Assembly: GCA_044371005.1 (NCBI GenBank)
Contig: JBILUL010000001.1
Coordinates: 35,063-99,062 of the forward strand
Direction of reading: 5' to 3'
Length of the DNA: 64,000 nt
From: UBA2402 sp044371005
GTDB taxonomy: Bacteria; Planctomycetota; Phycisphaerae; Phycisphaerales; UBA1924
Below, piece after piece: positions 7,536-15,570 of the stretch (its first letter is position 1; each line of letters begins with the position of its first letter). Under the pieces are notes generated by a model. That model did no database searches. It saw nothing but the letters and a program-made list of their open reading frames with translations, and was not told where the DNA came from. The position numbers were made by a program, and so were the translations under genes.

Positions 7536-8663
7536 ATGATCGCAACGTTCGGTTCACGCACAGCCTTCTGCGCATCGTGTGTTATGGCTCTGCTGTCAAC
7601 CCATGCCGCGGCTCAGGTCAGCTACCTCGACAGCCACGCGTTCACCGTTCAGTTCGGCCAAGGAGTGCCTGCAACTGCAAGGTGGCAGCACTTTGAACAC
7701 ACCTGGATGTACTGGGAAGGTTCGGGCGATGATGTGCAGACGAATCCGTCCGCGCAGCCGCCAGGGTGGTTCCCGCGTGCGCCCACCGGCTTTGATGCAG
7801 CCGCGATGCGAGCCACCGGCATGAATCATCAGCGTCAGCAGATGACTTTGAACATGGTGGAGGAGGAGTACGACCCCAGGACACCCTTTGATCAGCGCCG
7901 GAGCATCGAGGCGCACGCCAACATTGGTGTGAGCAGGGCGCAGGCATCGCTCATCACCGCACCCGCGACGAGCAACGCGAACATCCTCACCGGAACCATC
8001 AGTGTCGATGGAAGCATCAGTACCAACGACCGCCACAAGGGCGGGCTCGCGTCATCCATCAGTGTGCTGCGCTTCGATGTGACCAACCAGAATCAGTGGC
8101 CCCGCGTCATCGCGTGGACCCCTCACGTCGAGATCACCAGCAACGGCATGGGTACGGTCGAATCAAACAGCGTGATGCTCATGCCCAGAGATCCGATCTA
8201 CTTTGAGATCATCGGGCCCGATGGTGAAGTGGTGCGCATCCCCGCAGTGGATATCTGGCTCGAAGAGGCCAAGGCAGCTGAGCCGACCCAGCCCATGGAC
8301 TTTCAGTGGACCAACGGCCGCCTGACCGGCACCAACGTTGGTGAGCTCTGGCTCCGCGCCCTGGTGGGTGGGCAGAACATGCTGCCCGGCAGCAGGGGCT
8401 CCGCGGCCATGCACTTTGCCAACGGGCAACTCGTTGAATCGATCGGCACGGGTATATTCGAACACGCCATGCCCCCAGTTGGAATGTCCGGGACGTTCGA
8501 CTTCGAGTTCATCAACACGCTGAATCTCGACTTCACGCCGCTGGAGCTGCCGCCCGGCTACACCGGCGCGTTCGAGCTCAGCAGCGGGCTCAACATCCCA
8601 TCGCCCGGGTCGACCGTCATGCTCCTCTCCATCTGCCTCGCCACGCGGCGGCGCCGTGGCTGA
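7536..8663 (+). CDS. Secreted protein with PEP-CTERM-like C-terminal tag, unknown function
   Basis: The ATG at 7536 follows AAGGAG (7522-7527) with good spacing and starts a signal peptide 'MIATFGSRTAFCASCVMALL..' cleaved after AAAQ. The 375-residue protein has no recognised enzymatic motif; it is rich in Asn/Thr and probably beta-structured. The C terminus reads 'IPSPGSTVMLLSICLATRRRR': a Pro motif, a short hydrophobic stretch and an Arg cluster, as in PEP-CTERM-type sorting signals. It is likely exported and anchored or processed at the cell surface. The longer frame upstream of 7536 has no signal peptide. The substrate or role is unknown. Confidence 0.75.
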   Translation: MIATFGSRTAFCASCVMALLSTHAAAQVSYLDSHAFTVQFGQGVPATARWQHFEHTWMYWEGSGDDVQTNPSAQPPGWFPRAPTGFDAAAMRATGMNHQRQQMTLNMVEEEYDPRTPFDQRRSIEAHANIGVSRAQASLITAPATSNANILTGTISVDGSISTNDRHKGGLASSISVLRFDVTNQNQWPRVIAWTPHVEITSNGMGTVESNSVMLMPRDPIYFEIIGPDGEVVRIPAVDIWLEEAKAAEPTQPMDFQWTNGRLTGTNVGELWLRALVGGQNMLPGSRGSAAMHFANGQLVESIGTGIFEHAMPPVGMSGTFDFEFINTLNLDFTPLELPPGYTGAFELSSGLNIPSPGSTVMLLSICLATRRRRG

Positions 8664-8765
8664 GGTGGTGGCGGTCGGAGCTGATCATTGATCGGGGTGT
8701 CGCAATCTACACGGCGCATGCCGCGGACTGCCGGGCCATGCCGCGGCATGCGCTCCTGCTCCAAA

Positions 8766-10562
8766 TCAGCAGCCATCGGGCCGCTTCATCTGGCCCAGGT
8801 CATAGAACCACTGCATGCGAACCTCGACCAGGCCCGTGCCCGACATGGGGGCGATGATCGCCCAGCCAGTCGTGTTGTGCGGTGCCTCTGCTTTGGCGCT
8901 CTGAATGGTGGGGGCCGCTTCTGCAACAACGCTCGCCGCGGCATCCGATGAACGCACCTCAAACGTGCATCCGTCCAAACCAGCAACACTCTTCCACACC
9001 AGTGGAGCGGACTTGCTGCTGGAGCGGATCGTCAGGCAGGTCGCGTTGCGCTCATCAACGATGCGCACCGTGCCCTGCTCGACCGTCACCTGATCACTCT
9101 GCTCGGGCGTGCGCTCGACTCGGACCGTTTCACCCTCAAGAACAGCCTTGAGCTTGGAGCCGCCAGGCAGGCGAATGCGCATCGTGCTGCCACTCATCTG
9201 GCGATCCTTGATCTGGCCTTCCTTCACCGTGAGCACGGGCTCTTCATCGGTCACCCGCGTGCCAGCCGGGAAGCCTCCCTCGGGCTCATCATCGGGAAGG
9301 TAGAAAGCCCATGATCCATCCTTGGGCGCTTGCTCCCAGATCTTGCCACCAGGTGCCTGCTTGCGATAGACATCCAATGCTCGCTGATACACCTGGATGT
9401 CAGAGCGCCCGTCGCTCGACGCAGCCACTTCCGCGGACATGCTCGGCTGACGCTCGGGCTTCTTCGCTGCTTCCGCAGCGTTCGCCGCGGCGGTGAGAAG
9501 AGAATCCGGGCCCGCCGCGGCGGTCAGGTGCCCGTGTGCCGTGAGCGTACCGCTCAGTCCCGCCAGACCCGCAAGCAGCAACGCGGCACGACGATGACGA
9601 ACGGTGGGTTCAAGTGCATCAGACAGCATCAGTATTCTCCGTTGAATGGACCGGGATGTTTCGAAACCAAGGAGGGGTGAAGGACACGAACGACCTGCAC
9701 GCGGCGTGCAGAACCACAACAATGCATGGGCATACGCCCGAGGCCGACCAGTGGCCCGAACCACCAACGCATCACACGAGTGCTCGCGATCTGTCTCCAG
9801 CACCCGCGCAAAGATCCACACCAGCGGCTGAAACCACAGGAGCGACGTCGCAAGCCCCGCGGCGAGCACGACCAACCCATCACGCCGAGCCAGATGCACC
9901 AGTTCATGACGCAACGCAGCCGCGAGCAGCTCGGATTCAATCTCTCCGGCGTGCGAGGGAACAATCACCGTTGCCCGCCCAATCACGCGGCAGGCCGGCG
10001 CATGCAACCCCGCACACTCGAGCAACGCCGGAGGATGCCGCATCCCCGCCACCAGTTCGTTCCAGATCCGCAGCACGCGATGATCGCTCACTCGCTCACA
10101 GCGGGCAAGCAGCACGCGAGCAGCTACCAAGCCTCGCAACTGCCGCTGCAGCACGAACGCTGCGCCGCAGATGTACACCGCAAGCAATGCCGCGGGAGCC
10201 CAGGGTGTGGCCTGCATGGAAATGACGGGCGATCCCGCTTCGTGCCGTGGCGTGTGCGCCGCGTTCGTGGCAGGCCGCGAGGCGACTGCCACGCTGGGAT
10301 TCGCCGCGGGACGCTCGGGCGATGCCGCAACGCTCGCGGCTGTGAGCTTCATGCTGTTGACACCGGGCGATGATTCAGCGATGAGCACCTGAAGTGCCAG
10401 GAGTCCGGCACCGGCACAGAGTGCCGTCACCATGATCTGATACCGCAGGACCGCATCGTGCCGGACCAGCGCTCGAAGCACCAGGGCAAGAATGGCAAGC
10501 CCGCCCGCACCCGCGGCGGCCAGCACCACATGTTCAAGCATCGCGGCGATAATCTGGTTCAT
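8766..10562 (-). CDS. M56-family (BlaR1/MecR1-like) membrane metallopeptidase
   Basis: The 598-residue protein begins with transmembrane helices (about 10-60 and 105-135) and then has the M56 zinc peptidase core: 'HELVHLARRDG' (HExxH near residue 215) and 'ETDREHSCDALVV' (third ligand region). Beyond about residue 340 is a predicted periplasmic part with no penicillin-binding-type SxxK motif seen, so it probably senses something other than beta-lactam, or nothing directly. In BlaR1 systems signal binding activates the peptidase, which leads to BlaI cleavage. The ATG overlaps the stop of the BlaI-type repressor gene by 4 bases, so both are one coupled operon. Planctomycetes often carry many such pairs. 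The inducer is unknown. Confidence 0.85.
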   Translation of the reverse strand: MNQIIAAMLEHVVLAAAGAGGLAILALVLRALVRHDAVLRYQIMVTALCAGAGLLALQVLIAESSPGVNSMKLTAASVAASPERPAANPSVAVASRPATNAAHTPRHEAGSPVISMQATPWAPAALLAVYICGAAFVLQRQLRGLVAARVLLARCERVSDHRVLRIWNELVAGMRHPPALLECAGLHAPACRVIGRATVIVPSHAGEIESELLAAALRHELVHLARRDGLVVLAAGLATSLLWFQPLVWIFARVLETDREHSCDALVVRATGRPRAYAHALLWFCTPRAGRSCPSPLLGFETSRSIQRRILMLSDALEPTVRHRRAALLLAGLAGLSGTLTAHGHLTAAAGPDSLLTAAANAAEAAKKPERQPSMSAEVAASSDGRSDIQVYQRALDVYRKQAPGGKIWEQAPKDGSWAFYLPDDEPEGGFPAGTRVTDEEPVLTVKEGQIKDRQMSGSTMRIRLPGGSKLKAVLEGETVRVERTPEQSDQVTVEQGTVRIVDERNATCLTIRSSSKSAPLVWKSVAGLDGCTFEVRSSDAAASVVAEAAPTIQSAKAEAPHNTTGWAIIAPMSGTGLVEVRMQWFYDLGQMKRPDGC

Positions 10563-10975
10563 GACTGCGTCCCTCGCGTGTCCTTCAGTTTCGCATCCAC
10601 CCAGTTGCGCAGCTCATTGAGTTCATCCGGCTTGAGCTCCGCCTGCCCGATCAGTTGAAGGAGCAGCGGCTCCACCCGTCCGCCAAAGAGCCGATCCGCG
10701 AGATCCCGCACCATCCGATCCGATGCCTGCTCACGCGTGATGCACGGACGAAACGCATGTGCCTTCCCAGCACCCTGAAGCTGCTCCACCACGCCCTTGG
10801 TCTTCAAGATGGTCATCACCGACTGAATCGTCGTGTACGCCAACTGAGGCTCGCGGCCCGCATTCACCACCTCCGCCACTTCACGAACGCGAAGTGGGCT
10901 GGGAAGTGCCCAGACGGCGTTCATGACTTCGCTCTCAAGCTTCGTGAGGGAGATGGGGTGGTGTTCTTGGGTCAT
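10559..10975 (-). CDS. BlaI/MecI/CopY-family transcriptional repressor
   Basis: With the ATG at 10975 the protein is 138 residues, typical for BlaI. The winged-helix domain covers about 8-80 ('LTKLESEVMNAVW', recognition part 'LAYTTIQSVMTILKTKGVV', wing 'GAGKAHAFRP'), followed by the dimerisation helices ('ASDRMVRDLADRLFGG'). The ATG has AGGAG 9 nt upstream; the TTG at 10984 would touch the Shine-Dalgarno and is rejected. Two operator-like palindromes lie upstream, one over the -10 region. The protein should repress its own operon with the M56 peptidase, which would inactivate it on signal. Confidence 0.9.
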   Translation of the reverse strand: MTQEHHPISLTKLESEVMNAVWALPSPLRVREVAEVVNAGREPQLAYTTIQSVMTILKTKGVVEQLQGAGKAHAFRPCITREQASDRMVRDLADRLFGGRVEPLLLQLIGQAELKPDELNELRNWVDAKLKDTRGTQS

Positions 10976-10986
10976 GGGATTCAACT

Positions 10987-11042
10987 CCTAATAGTTTCGG
11001 AGATCTCGCGGGTAAAGTCAAGACAATTCCGAAACATTTCGG
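10987..11042 (-). promoter_or_regulatory. Promoter with two predicted BlaI-type operators
   Basis: Operator 2 is CCGAAA-ca-TTTCGG (11029-11042), a perfect 6-bp palindrome. Operator 1 is CCTAAT-ag-TTTCGG (10987-11000), a degenerate copy; both continue as TTTCGGAGAT. Their spacing is exactly 42 bp (four helical turns). Between them, reading leftward, is TTGACT (11016-11021), and 17 nt later GAAACT (10993-10998) as a weak -10 lying inside operator 1. Repressor binding would block this promoter. Confidence 0.55.
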
Positions 11043-11274
11043 AGATGAGATCCGAGCTGCGTCAGAAACCCGCAAGCCGCGGCGGCGAGTGTGGGTGGGC
11101 CATCTGTGTAGTGCGACCCGCGCCATCGCCGTCACATCGCCCACTCTGGTGATGTGCCACGACGGTGGAGGTCGGGGGGTTGTCTTGAAATGCAGACAGC
11201 GGCCCGACAAAGCTTGAGGGCTCATCAAGTTCTGGCGATGCGCATGTCGACCGCGCCGCGGCGGAGATCAATGC

Positions 11275-11430
11275 TCAACACTTGGGTGCGTAGGCCGAAG
11301 CGGGTCGGTATCTCAGCGACGAGTACGGCCGCGTCACGTTGTGCCAGTCGATCCAAGCTCGTATCGCGAACTTGGTTTCCGGTCCACACTCCGGGCGATG
11401 TCTTGGTTTCTCCAACGCCGCGTCACTCGG
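11275..11430 (-). pseudogene. Remnant of an IS3-family transposase (OrfB C terminus)
   Basis: A 52-codon frame ending in TGA at 11275-11277 reads 'TKFAIRAWIDWHNVTRPYSS' and then 'LRYRPASAYAPKC'. The pattern W-x2-W/Y-N-x3-RP-x-SSL-x-Y-RP is the hallmark of the end of IS3-group integrase-type transposases (usually 'YNxxRPHSSLGYxxP'). No DDE core, OrfA or terminal inverted repeats are seen nearby, so only the tail of a dead element remains. The rest of 10976-11607 shows no gene besides the BlaI operators. Confidence 0.55.
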
Positions 11431-11607
11431 ACGCACTCCTCATAAACCATGCCAGATAGCCGGGCCTGATAACTGGCATCTCCGAGCAATTGACGACATT
11501 CGACTTGGAAGGTGAACGTTGACGAAGTAGACTCTCGCCGGAGCCGGAGGCACGGGTCCCATCGTTATGGGTTCTTGGTGCCACCGGAAGTTTGAGGAGA
11601 GAGCAAA

Positions 11608-12219
11608 GTGAAGAACTTGAATGTGGCCGCGCTCGCGGCAATCGTTGCATCATCGGGTGCTGCCCACGGTATCGTGATCGGCTTCGATGACTTGAGCGGC
11701 GGCGCCTTCGTCTCGAATCAGTACGCAGACGCGACGTTTTCGTCAGATGCTGGCCAGTCATTGGTAGCGTTCGGTTATGGTGACGCACCTTCACCGGGAA
11801 ACGTCATCTGCACTGCAGACAGCAGCGGGACGCTGAACTGCACCAGTTCGCTGTTCGTTTCCTTCACCAACCCCGTGAACAACCTGTCGTTCTGGGCCAT
11901 CGAACCCAACCAGTTCGGCGCCGTCGCCAATATTGAAATCTACTCGAACAACGCCCTCGTCGGCACCGTGCCGCTCATCGGCCTTGCCGCAGCAGACGGT
12001 CAGTTCGTTCTGGGCAATCGCTTCGTTGATCTCTCAGCGTTCAGCAACGTGTCAAGCATCGCTGTGGTTGCTCTGCCGGGCCAAACCGCGATCGACGACT
12101 CGTACGGCGGCAACGGAATCGGGTTCGACAGCTTCTCGTTCACGGCTGTCCCCTCGCCCAGCTCGCTCGCGCTGCTCGGTGCCGGCTCAATCGCAGTGGC
12201 TCGCCGCCGCCGCCGCTGA
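11608..12219 (+). CDS. Secreted protein with PEP-CTERM-like tag
   Basis: Starts at a GTG (11608) with GAGGAGA about 9 nt upstream. The signal peptide is 'MKNLNVAALAAIVASSGAAH'. The 203-residue mature part ('IVIGFDDLSGGAFVSNQY...') resembles the small all-beta 'choice-of-anchor' or lectin-like extracellular domains found on PEP-CTERM proteins, with 'YTS/FDSFSF' near the end. The C terminus 'VPSPSSLALLGAGSIAVARR' plus further Arg is a clear Pro/hydrophobic/Arg sorting signal. It is followed by a strong rho-independent terminator, so it is a single-gene unit. The ligand is unknown. Confidence 0.75.
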   Translation: MKNLNVAALAAIVASSGAAHGIVIGFDDLSGGAFVSNQYADATFSSDAGQSLVAFGYGDAPSPGNVICTADSSGTLNCTSSLFVSFTNPVNNLSFWAIEPNQFGAVANIEIYSNNALVGTVPLIGLAAADGQFVLGNRFVDLSAFSNVSSIAVVALPGQTAIDDSYGGNGIGFDSFSFTAVPSPSSLALLGAGSIAVARRRRR

Positions 12220-12275
12220 GTAGCTCCGCAGTCCCATTCATCTGAGTCACAACACCCAGTTGATTCAAGAACACT

Positions 12276-12298
12276 CCGGCGCAACGCGCCGGTTTTTT
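12276..12298 (+). terminator. Rho-independent terminator
   Basis: CCGGCG-caacg-CGCCGG stem-loop followed by six T (12293-12298), 57 nt after the stop of the secreted protein gene. Confidence 0.85.
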
Positions 12299-12438
12299 CT
12301 GCGCTCATGCTCTGGTGCGGGTCCTAGGGCTTCCTGAAAGTGATTCAGAATCTACTGGTCAAGCGAGGCCCCGTCGATAGATCATCAACCTGCTGGCAAG
12401 GACGCGCACAGGAAGAGAGCAACTGAGGATGGAGCCAA

Positions 12439-12473
12439 CAAAAAACGCCGCGAACCTTGCGGTTCGCGGCGTT
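12439..12473 (-). terminator. Rho-independent terminator of tRNA-Ala
   Basis: A 13-bp stem AACGCCGCGAACC/GGTTCGCGGCGTT (12444-12473, loop 4 nt), followed on the minus strand by a run of six T. Confidence 0.85.
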
Positions 12474-12483
12474 CATCATCAAG

Positions 12484-12558
12484 TGGAGGCGAAGAGACTC
12501 GAACTCTCGACCTCATCCATGCCATGGATGCGCTCTACCAAAACTGAGCTACGCCCCC
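12484..12558 (-). tRNA. tRNA-Ala (anticodon GGC)
   Basis: On the minus strand the acceptor GGGGGCG pairs with CGCCTCC and includes the G3:U70 wobble pair that identifies tRNA-Ala. The D arm is GCTC/GAGC, the anticodon stem CATCC/GGATG encloses ATGGCAT (anticodon GGC), and the T arm is GAGAG-TTCGAGT-CTCTT. Discriminator A. CCA is not encoded. It reads GCC alanine codons. Confidence 0.95.
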
Positions 12559-12610
12559 GTGAAATCCACTTGTTGTCCTGCAACCGACTTTCGGCGGTCG
12601 CAAGGGGTGG

Positions 12611-12639
12611 AGTTTAGTGCCCTGCCCCCCAGTGGGCAA
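12611..12639 (-). promoter_or_regulatory. Predicted promoter of tRNA-Ala
   Basis: On the minus strand: TTGCCC (12634-12639), 17 nt, TAAACT (12611-12616), about 50 nt before the tRNA 5' end. Confidence 0.4.
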
Positions 12640-12787
12640 CTTTGCTGACAAAGTTGTTCGCGCTGGGAGCCTGAAGATCCAAGCAAAGTCCAAACAGGTG
12701 ACTCTCGCAGCCCGCCGCAGGCACTCTCGGGCCCCGTGCTGAGTCCTTCAACCACTCTCTGCCATTCTCACGCATCGCGTCCCTTCG

Positions 12788-13981
12788 TCAAACCCGCCCC
12801 AGCCCCGCCACCTCCGCATGCACCCCCCAGAACTGCTCGAAGCTCGACTCGATCGAGTACTTCTGCATCGACTCATGAGCCGCGGCACCCATTCGAGCAC
12901 GCAGCGCCGCATCCGCGATCAACCGCTCCAACACCCGCTCCCAATCGCCTGCTCGCCCAGGAGCCAGCACGAAGCCGGTGATGCCATCCTGAACGACTTG
13001 CCGCGGGCCTCCTTCGGTCGTAACCAGCACCGGCAAGCCGCTGGCCTGCGATTCCATCACCACCTGCCCGAGCGTGTCGGTCACTGATGGAAACGCAAAG
13101 ACATCGCTGCTGGTGTAGCACATCGCCAGCTCCTCGCCGTGGCGGAAGCCAAGGAAGGCATGCCGCGTGCCGTGCAGGGAGTGTTCCATGCGGCGGCGGT
13201 AGGGGCCATCGCCCACGATCACCAGTTGTGCATCAACACCCGCCGCGGCGAGCCTCGCATCAACCGCCTTCCACACCCTGGTCAAGAGCTCCAGATTCTT
13301 CTCGATGCTCACTCTCCCCGCATAGAGCACACGCACCGTCGATGGTCGCCCGCCGCACAACGTCGCCATGCGTTCACGGTCCGCGCTTCGAGGGTGAAAG
13401 TCCTGCGTTCGAATCCCCGCGGCGAGCGTCGCAATCCGCCCATCAGGCACACCCAGCAGCCTCACACGCTGGCGATACTCATCGCTGCGAGTCAGAATGC
13501 GCGAAAACCGCCGGTAGATCAGCCCCATCACCTCCGCCGTGAGTGCCCCCAGATGCTCATCATGGAAGATGCGCTCCAGATACGCCGGAAAGTCCGTGTG
13601 ATACACACCCACGATGGGCACCCCCAGCCACTTCGCGGCAAGGACACCCGCAAGACCCACTGGCCCGGGCGTTGACACGTGAATCACCTGCGGTGAAAAC
13701 GCCCTCGCCGCGGCGAGCACCTCACCCACCCGCGGCAACGCCAGCTGCAACTGCGGATACGCGGGCATCGCCATCGAGAACCAGGGCCCAACATTGAGAA
13801 TGGTGCGACGGGCGGGGACGTGAAGCCGCGTGCTGGTCAATGCCAGAAACGGAAGGTCAAGTTCATCAGCGCGCTGGGCGATGTTGCGGATGAACCTGGC
13901 CACACCGTTCACATCACCGAGCGTGTCGGTGAAGAGCATCACGCGAGGGTGGTAGGGGGGGGAACTCAGGGGCATCGACAT
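12788..13981 (-). CDS. Glycosyltransferase family 4 protein (GT-B fold)
   Basis: The 397-residue protein begins 'VMLFTDTLGDVNGVARFI', the typical N-terminal donor-independent motif of GT4 enzymes of the SqdX/MgtA/PimB type, and has 'GVYHTDFPAYL' near residue 125. The C-terminal nucleotide-sugar domain shows 'VLYAGRVSIEKNLELL', 'VIVGDGPYRRRME' and the E-x7-E region 'SVTDTLGQVVMESQASGLPV'. Such enzymes transfer a sugar from a nucleotide donor to a lipid or glycan at the membrane face. Acceptor and sugar are unknown. The start could be either ATG at 13981 or 13975. A TACGCT hexamer lies just upstream. The gene is divergent from purD. Confidence 0.88.
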   Translation of the reverse strand: MSMPLSSPPYHPRVMLFTDTLGDVNGVARFIRNIAQRADELDLPFLALTSTRLHVPARRTILNVGPWFSMAMPAYPQLQLALPRVGEVLAAARAFSPQVIHVSTPGPVGLAGVLAAKWLGVPIVGVYHTDFPAYLERIFHDEHLGALTAEVMGLIYRRFSRILTRSDEYRQRVRLLGVPDGRIATLAAGIRTQDFHPRSADRERMATLCGGRPSTVRVLYAGRVSIEKNLELLTRVWKAVDARLAAAGVDAQLVIVGDGPYRRRMEHSLHGTRHAFLGFRHGEELAMCYTSSDVFAFPSVTDTLGQVVMESQASGLPVLVTTEGGPRQVVQDGITGFVLAPGRAGDWERVLERLIADAALRARMGAAAHESMQKYSIESSFEQFWGVHAEVAGLGRV

Positions 13982-14017
13982 GTGGAGCGTACGCGCGTGT
14001 CCTGTCGCACCCGAACC

Positions 14018-14023
14018 TACACT
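14018..14023 (+). promoter_or_regulatory. -10-like element before purD
   Basis: TACACT ends 8 nt before the ATG at 14032; no ribosome-binding site is present. No clear -35 was found. Suggests a leaderless message. Confidence 0.25.
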
Positions 14024-14031
14024 AGCCCCCG

Positions 14032-15345
14032 ATGGTCCCCATTCCTGGTCGTGGCACTTCTGGCAAGGTCAACGTTCTGCTCATTGGCGGCGGCGGGCGC
14101 GAACACGCGCTGGCGATCAAGATCGCCCAGTCGCCCCGCATCGGCGACTTTTACGCCACGCACTGCGAGAATCCGGGCATCGCCGCGCTCTGCACGCCGG
14201 TCGATGTGCCGGTGAACATCCGCGAGATCTACCGCCTTCAGCAGTTCATCGCCAAGAAGGACATCAACCTGGTCGTCATCGGCCCCGAAGACCCGCTCTG
14301 CGAGGGGTACGCCGACAAGCTCGCCAACGAGCACACGCTGGTCTTCGGCCCTCGCCAGCAGGCCGCGCAGCTCGAAGGTGACAAGGCCTGGTCCAAGCAC
14401 ATGATGAAGGCTGCGAGCGTGCCCACCGCCGAGGCCCGCACCTTCACGGATGCCACGCAGGCCATCGAGTACATCCGCTCCCGCCAGCACGCCCCGGTCA
14501 TCAAGGCCTCGGGCCTGTGCAAGGGCAAGGGTGTCATCGTCCCCGCCACCATCGAGCAGGCGGTCGAAGCCGTCGAGCGCATGATGGTGAAGCGAGAGTT
14601 CGGCGATGCTGGCATGAAGGTCATCGTCGAGGAAAAGCTTGCCGGCCCCGAAGTCTCCGTGCTGGCCATCGTCGATGGCAAGAGCATCCTGGTTCTTCCT
14701 CCCTGCCAGGATCACAAGCGACTTCTGGATGGCGATCAAGGCCCCAATACCGGCGGCATGGGCGCGTTCTGTCCGACCAGCACGATCACCGATGCCAACA
14801 TGCTGGCCATCGAACGCCAGGTGCTCGTGCCGATCATCGATGCGCTCCGCCGCGAGGGTATCGAGTATCAGGGCGTGCTCTACGCGGGGCTCATGCTGAC
14901 GCCCTCGGGTCCCAAGACGCTTGAGTTCAACACGCGCTTCGGCGACCCCGAATGCCAGCCTCTGATGGCCCGCCTGCGCACCGATTTGCTCGAACTGCTG
15001 CTGGCCACCTGTGTCGGCAAGCTCGATGAGATCGAAGTGGGCTGGGACACGCGCTCCGCCTGCTGCGTCGTGCTCGCCAGCGAAGGCTACCCCGACAAGC
15101 CCAAGACCAACATCCCGATCCTTGGTCTCGAAGAAGCCGCGGCGATGCCCTTCGTCCAGGTCCTCCACTCCGGTACCCGCCGCGCGCCCAACGGACAGAT
15201 CGTCACCGCGGGTGGCCGCGTGATCAGCGTCACCGCACTGGGCGACACGATGGCGCAGGCCCGCGAACGCGCCTACGCCGCGGCAGACAAAATCGTCTTC
15301 ACCGGCAAACAGTTCCGTACCGACATCGGCCTCAAGGGTGCCTAG
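14032..15345 (+). CDS. purD: Phosphoribosylamine-glycine ligase (GAR synthetase)
   Basis: The 437-residue enzyme joins glycine to 5-phosphoribosylamine with ATP in purine synthesis. The N domain begins 'NVLLIGGGGREHALAIKIAQ' and contains 'VVIGPEDPLCEGYAD', both diagnostic for PurD. The ATP-grasp domain has 'APVIKASGLCKGKGVIV' near residue 160, 'VIVEEKLAGPEVSVLAIVDG' and the purD signature 'LDGDQGPNTGGMGAF'. The C-terminal 'LEFNTRFGDPECQPL' is also conserved. Length fits the family (420-435). About 10 extra residues precede the usual start. Transcribed alone; hairpin repeats begin one base after its stop. Confidence 0.95.
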   Translation: MVPIPGRGTSGKVNVLLIGGGGREHALAIKIAQSPRIGDFYATHCENPGIAALCTPVDVPVNIREIYRLQQFIAKKDINLVVIGPEDPLCEGYADKLANEHTLVFGPRQQAAQLEGDKAWSKHMMKAASVPTAEARTFTDATQAIEYIRSRQHAPVIKASGLCKGKGVIVPATIEQAVEAVERMMVKREFGDAGMKVIVEEKLAGPEVSVLAIVDGKSILVLPPCQDHKRLLDGDQGPNTGGMGAFCPTSTITDANMLAIERQVLVPIIDALRREGIEYQGVLYAGLMLTPSGPKTLEFNTRFGDPECQPLMARLRTDLLELLLATCVGKLDEIEVGWDTRSACCVVLASEGYPDKPKTNIPILGLEEAAAMPFVQVLHSGTRRAPNGQIVTAGGRVISVTALGDTMAQARERAYAAADKIVFTGKQFRTDIGLKGA

Positions 15346-15440
15346 CGTGGCACGGCTCTCCGAGCCGTGTTCCCCAGTGGCACGGCTCTCTGAGCCGTGT
15401 TCCCCCCGTGGCACGGCTCTCTGAGCCGTGCTCCTCCGTC
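15346..15440. repeat. Tandem array of three CACGGCTC/GAGCCGTG hairpins
   Basis: Three near-identical units GTGGCACGGCTCTCtGAGCC.. at about 15347-15371, 15377-15401 and 15408-15431, each an 8-bp palindrome with a TCT/TCC loop, repeated every 30-31 bp. They start directly after the purD stop. The same family occurs at 59112-59317. Confidence 0.85.
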
Positions 15441-15570
15441 CCATGGCTCTGAAAAGCCACATCGGCGATCTGACGCCACCAACCGCATCACCCAACGCAA
15501 CGGCCAACCCACCGTGCACAAGCCACCTGCCCCCGCAAGTGCGCGAGCGCCGTGAAAAACTCAACGCCGC

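Noticed and set aside
14017..15564. 515-codon minus-strand frame
   Set aside because: Antisense of purD, which has all family motifs.
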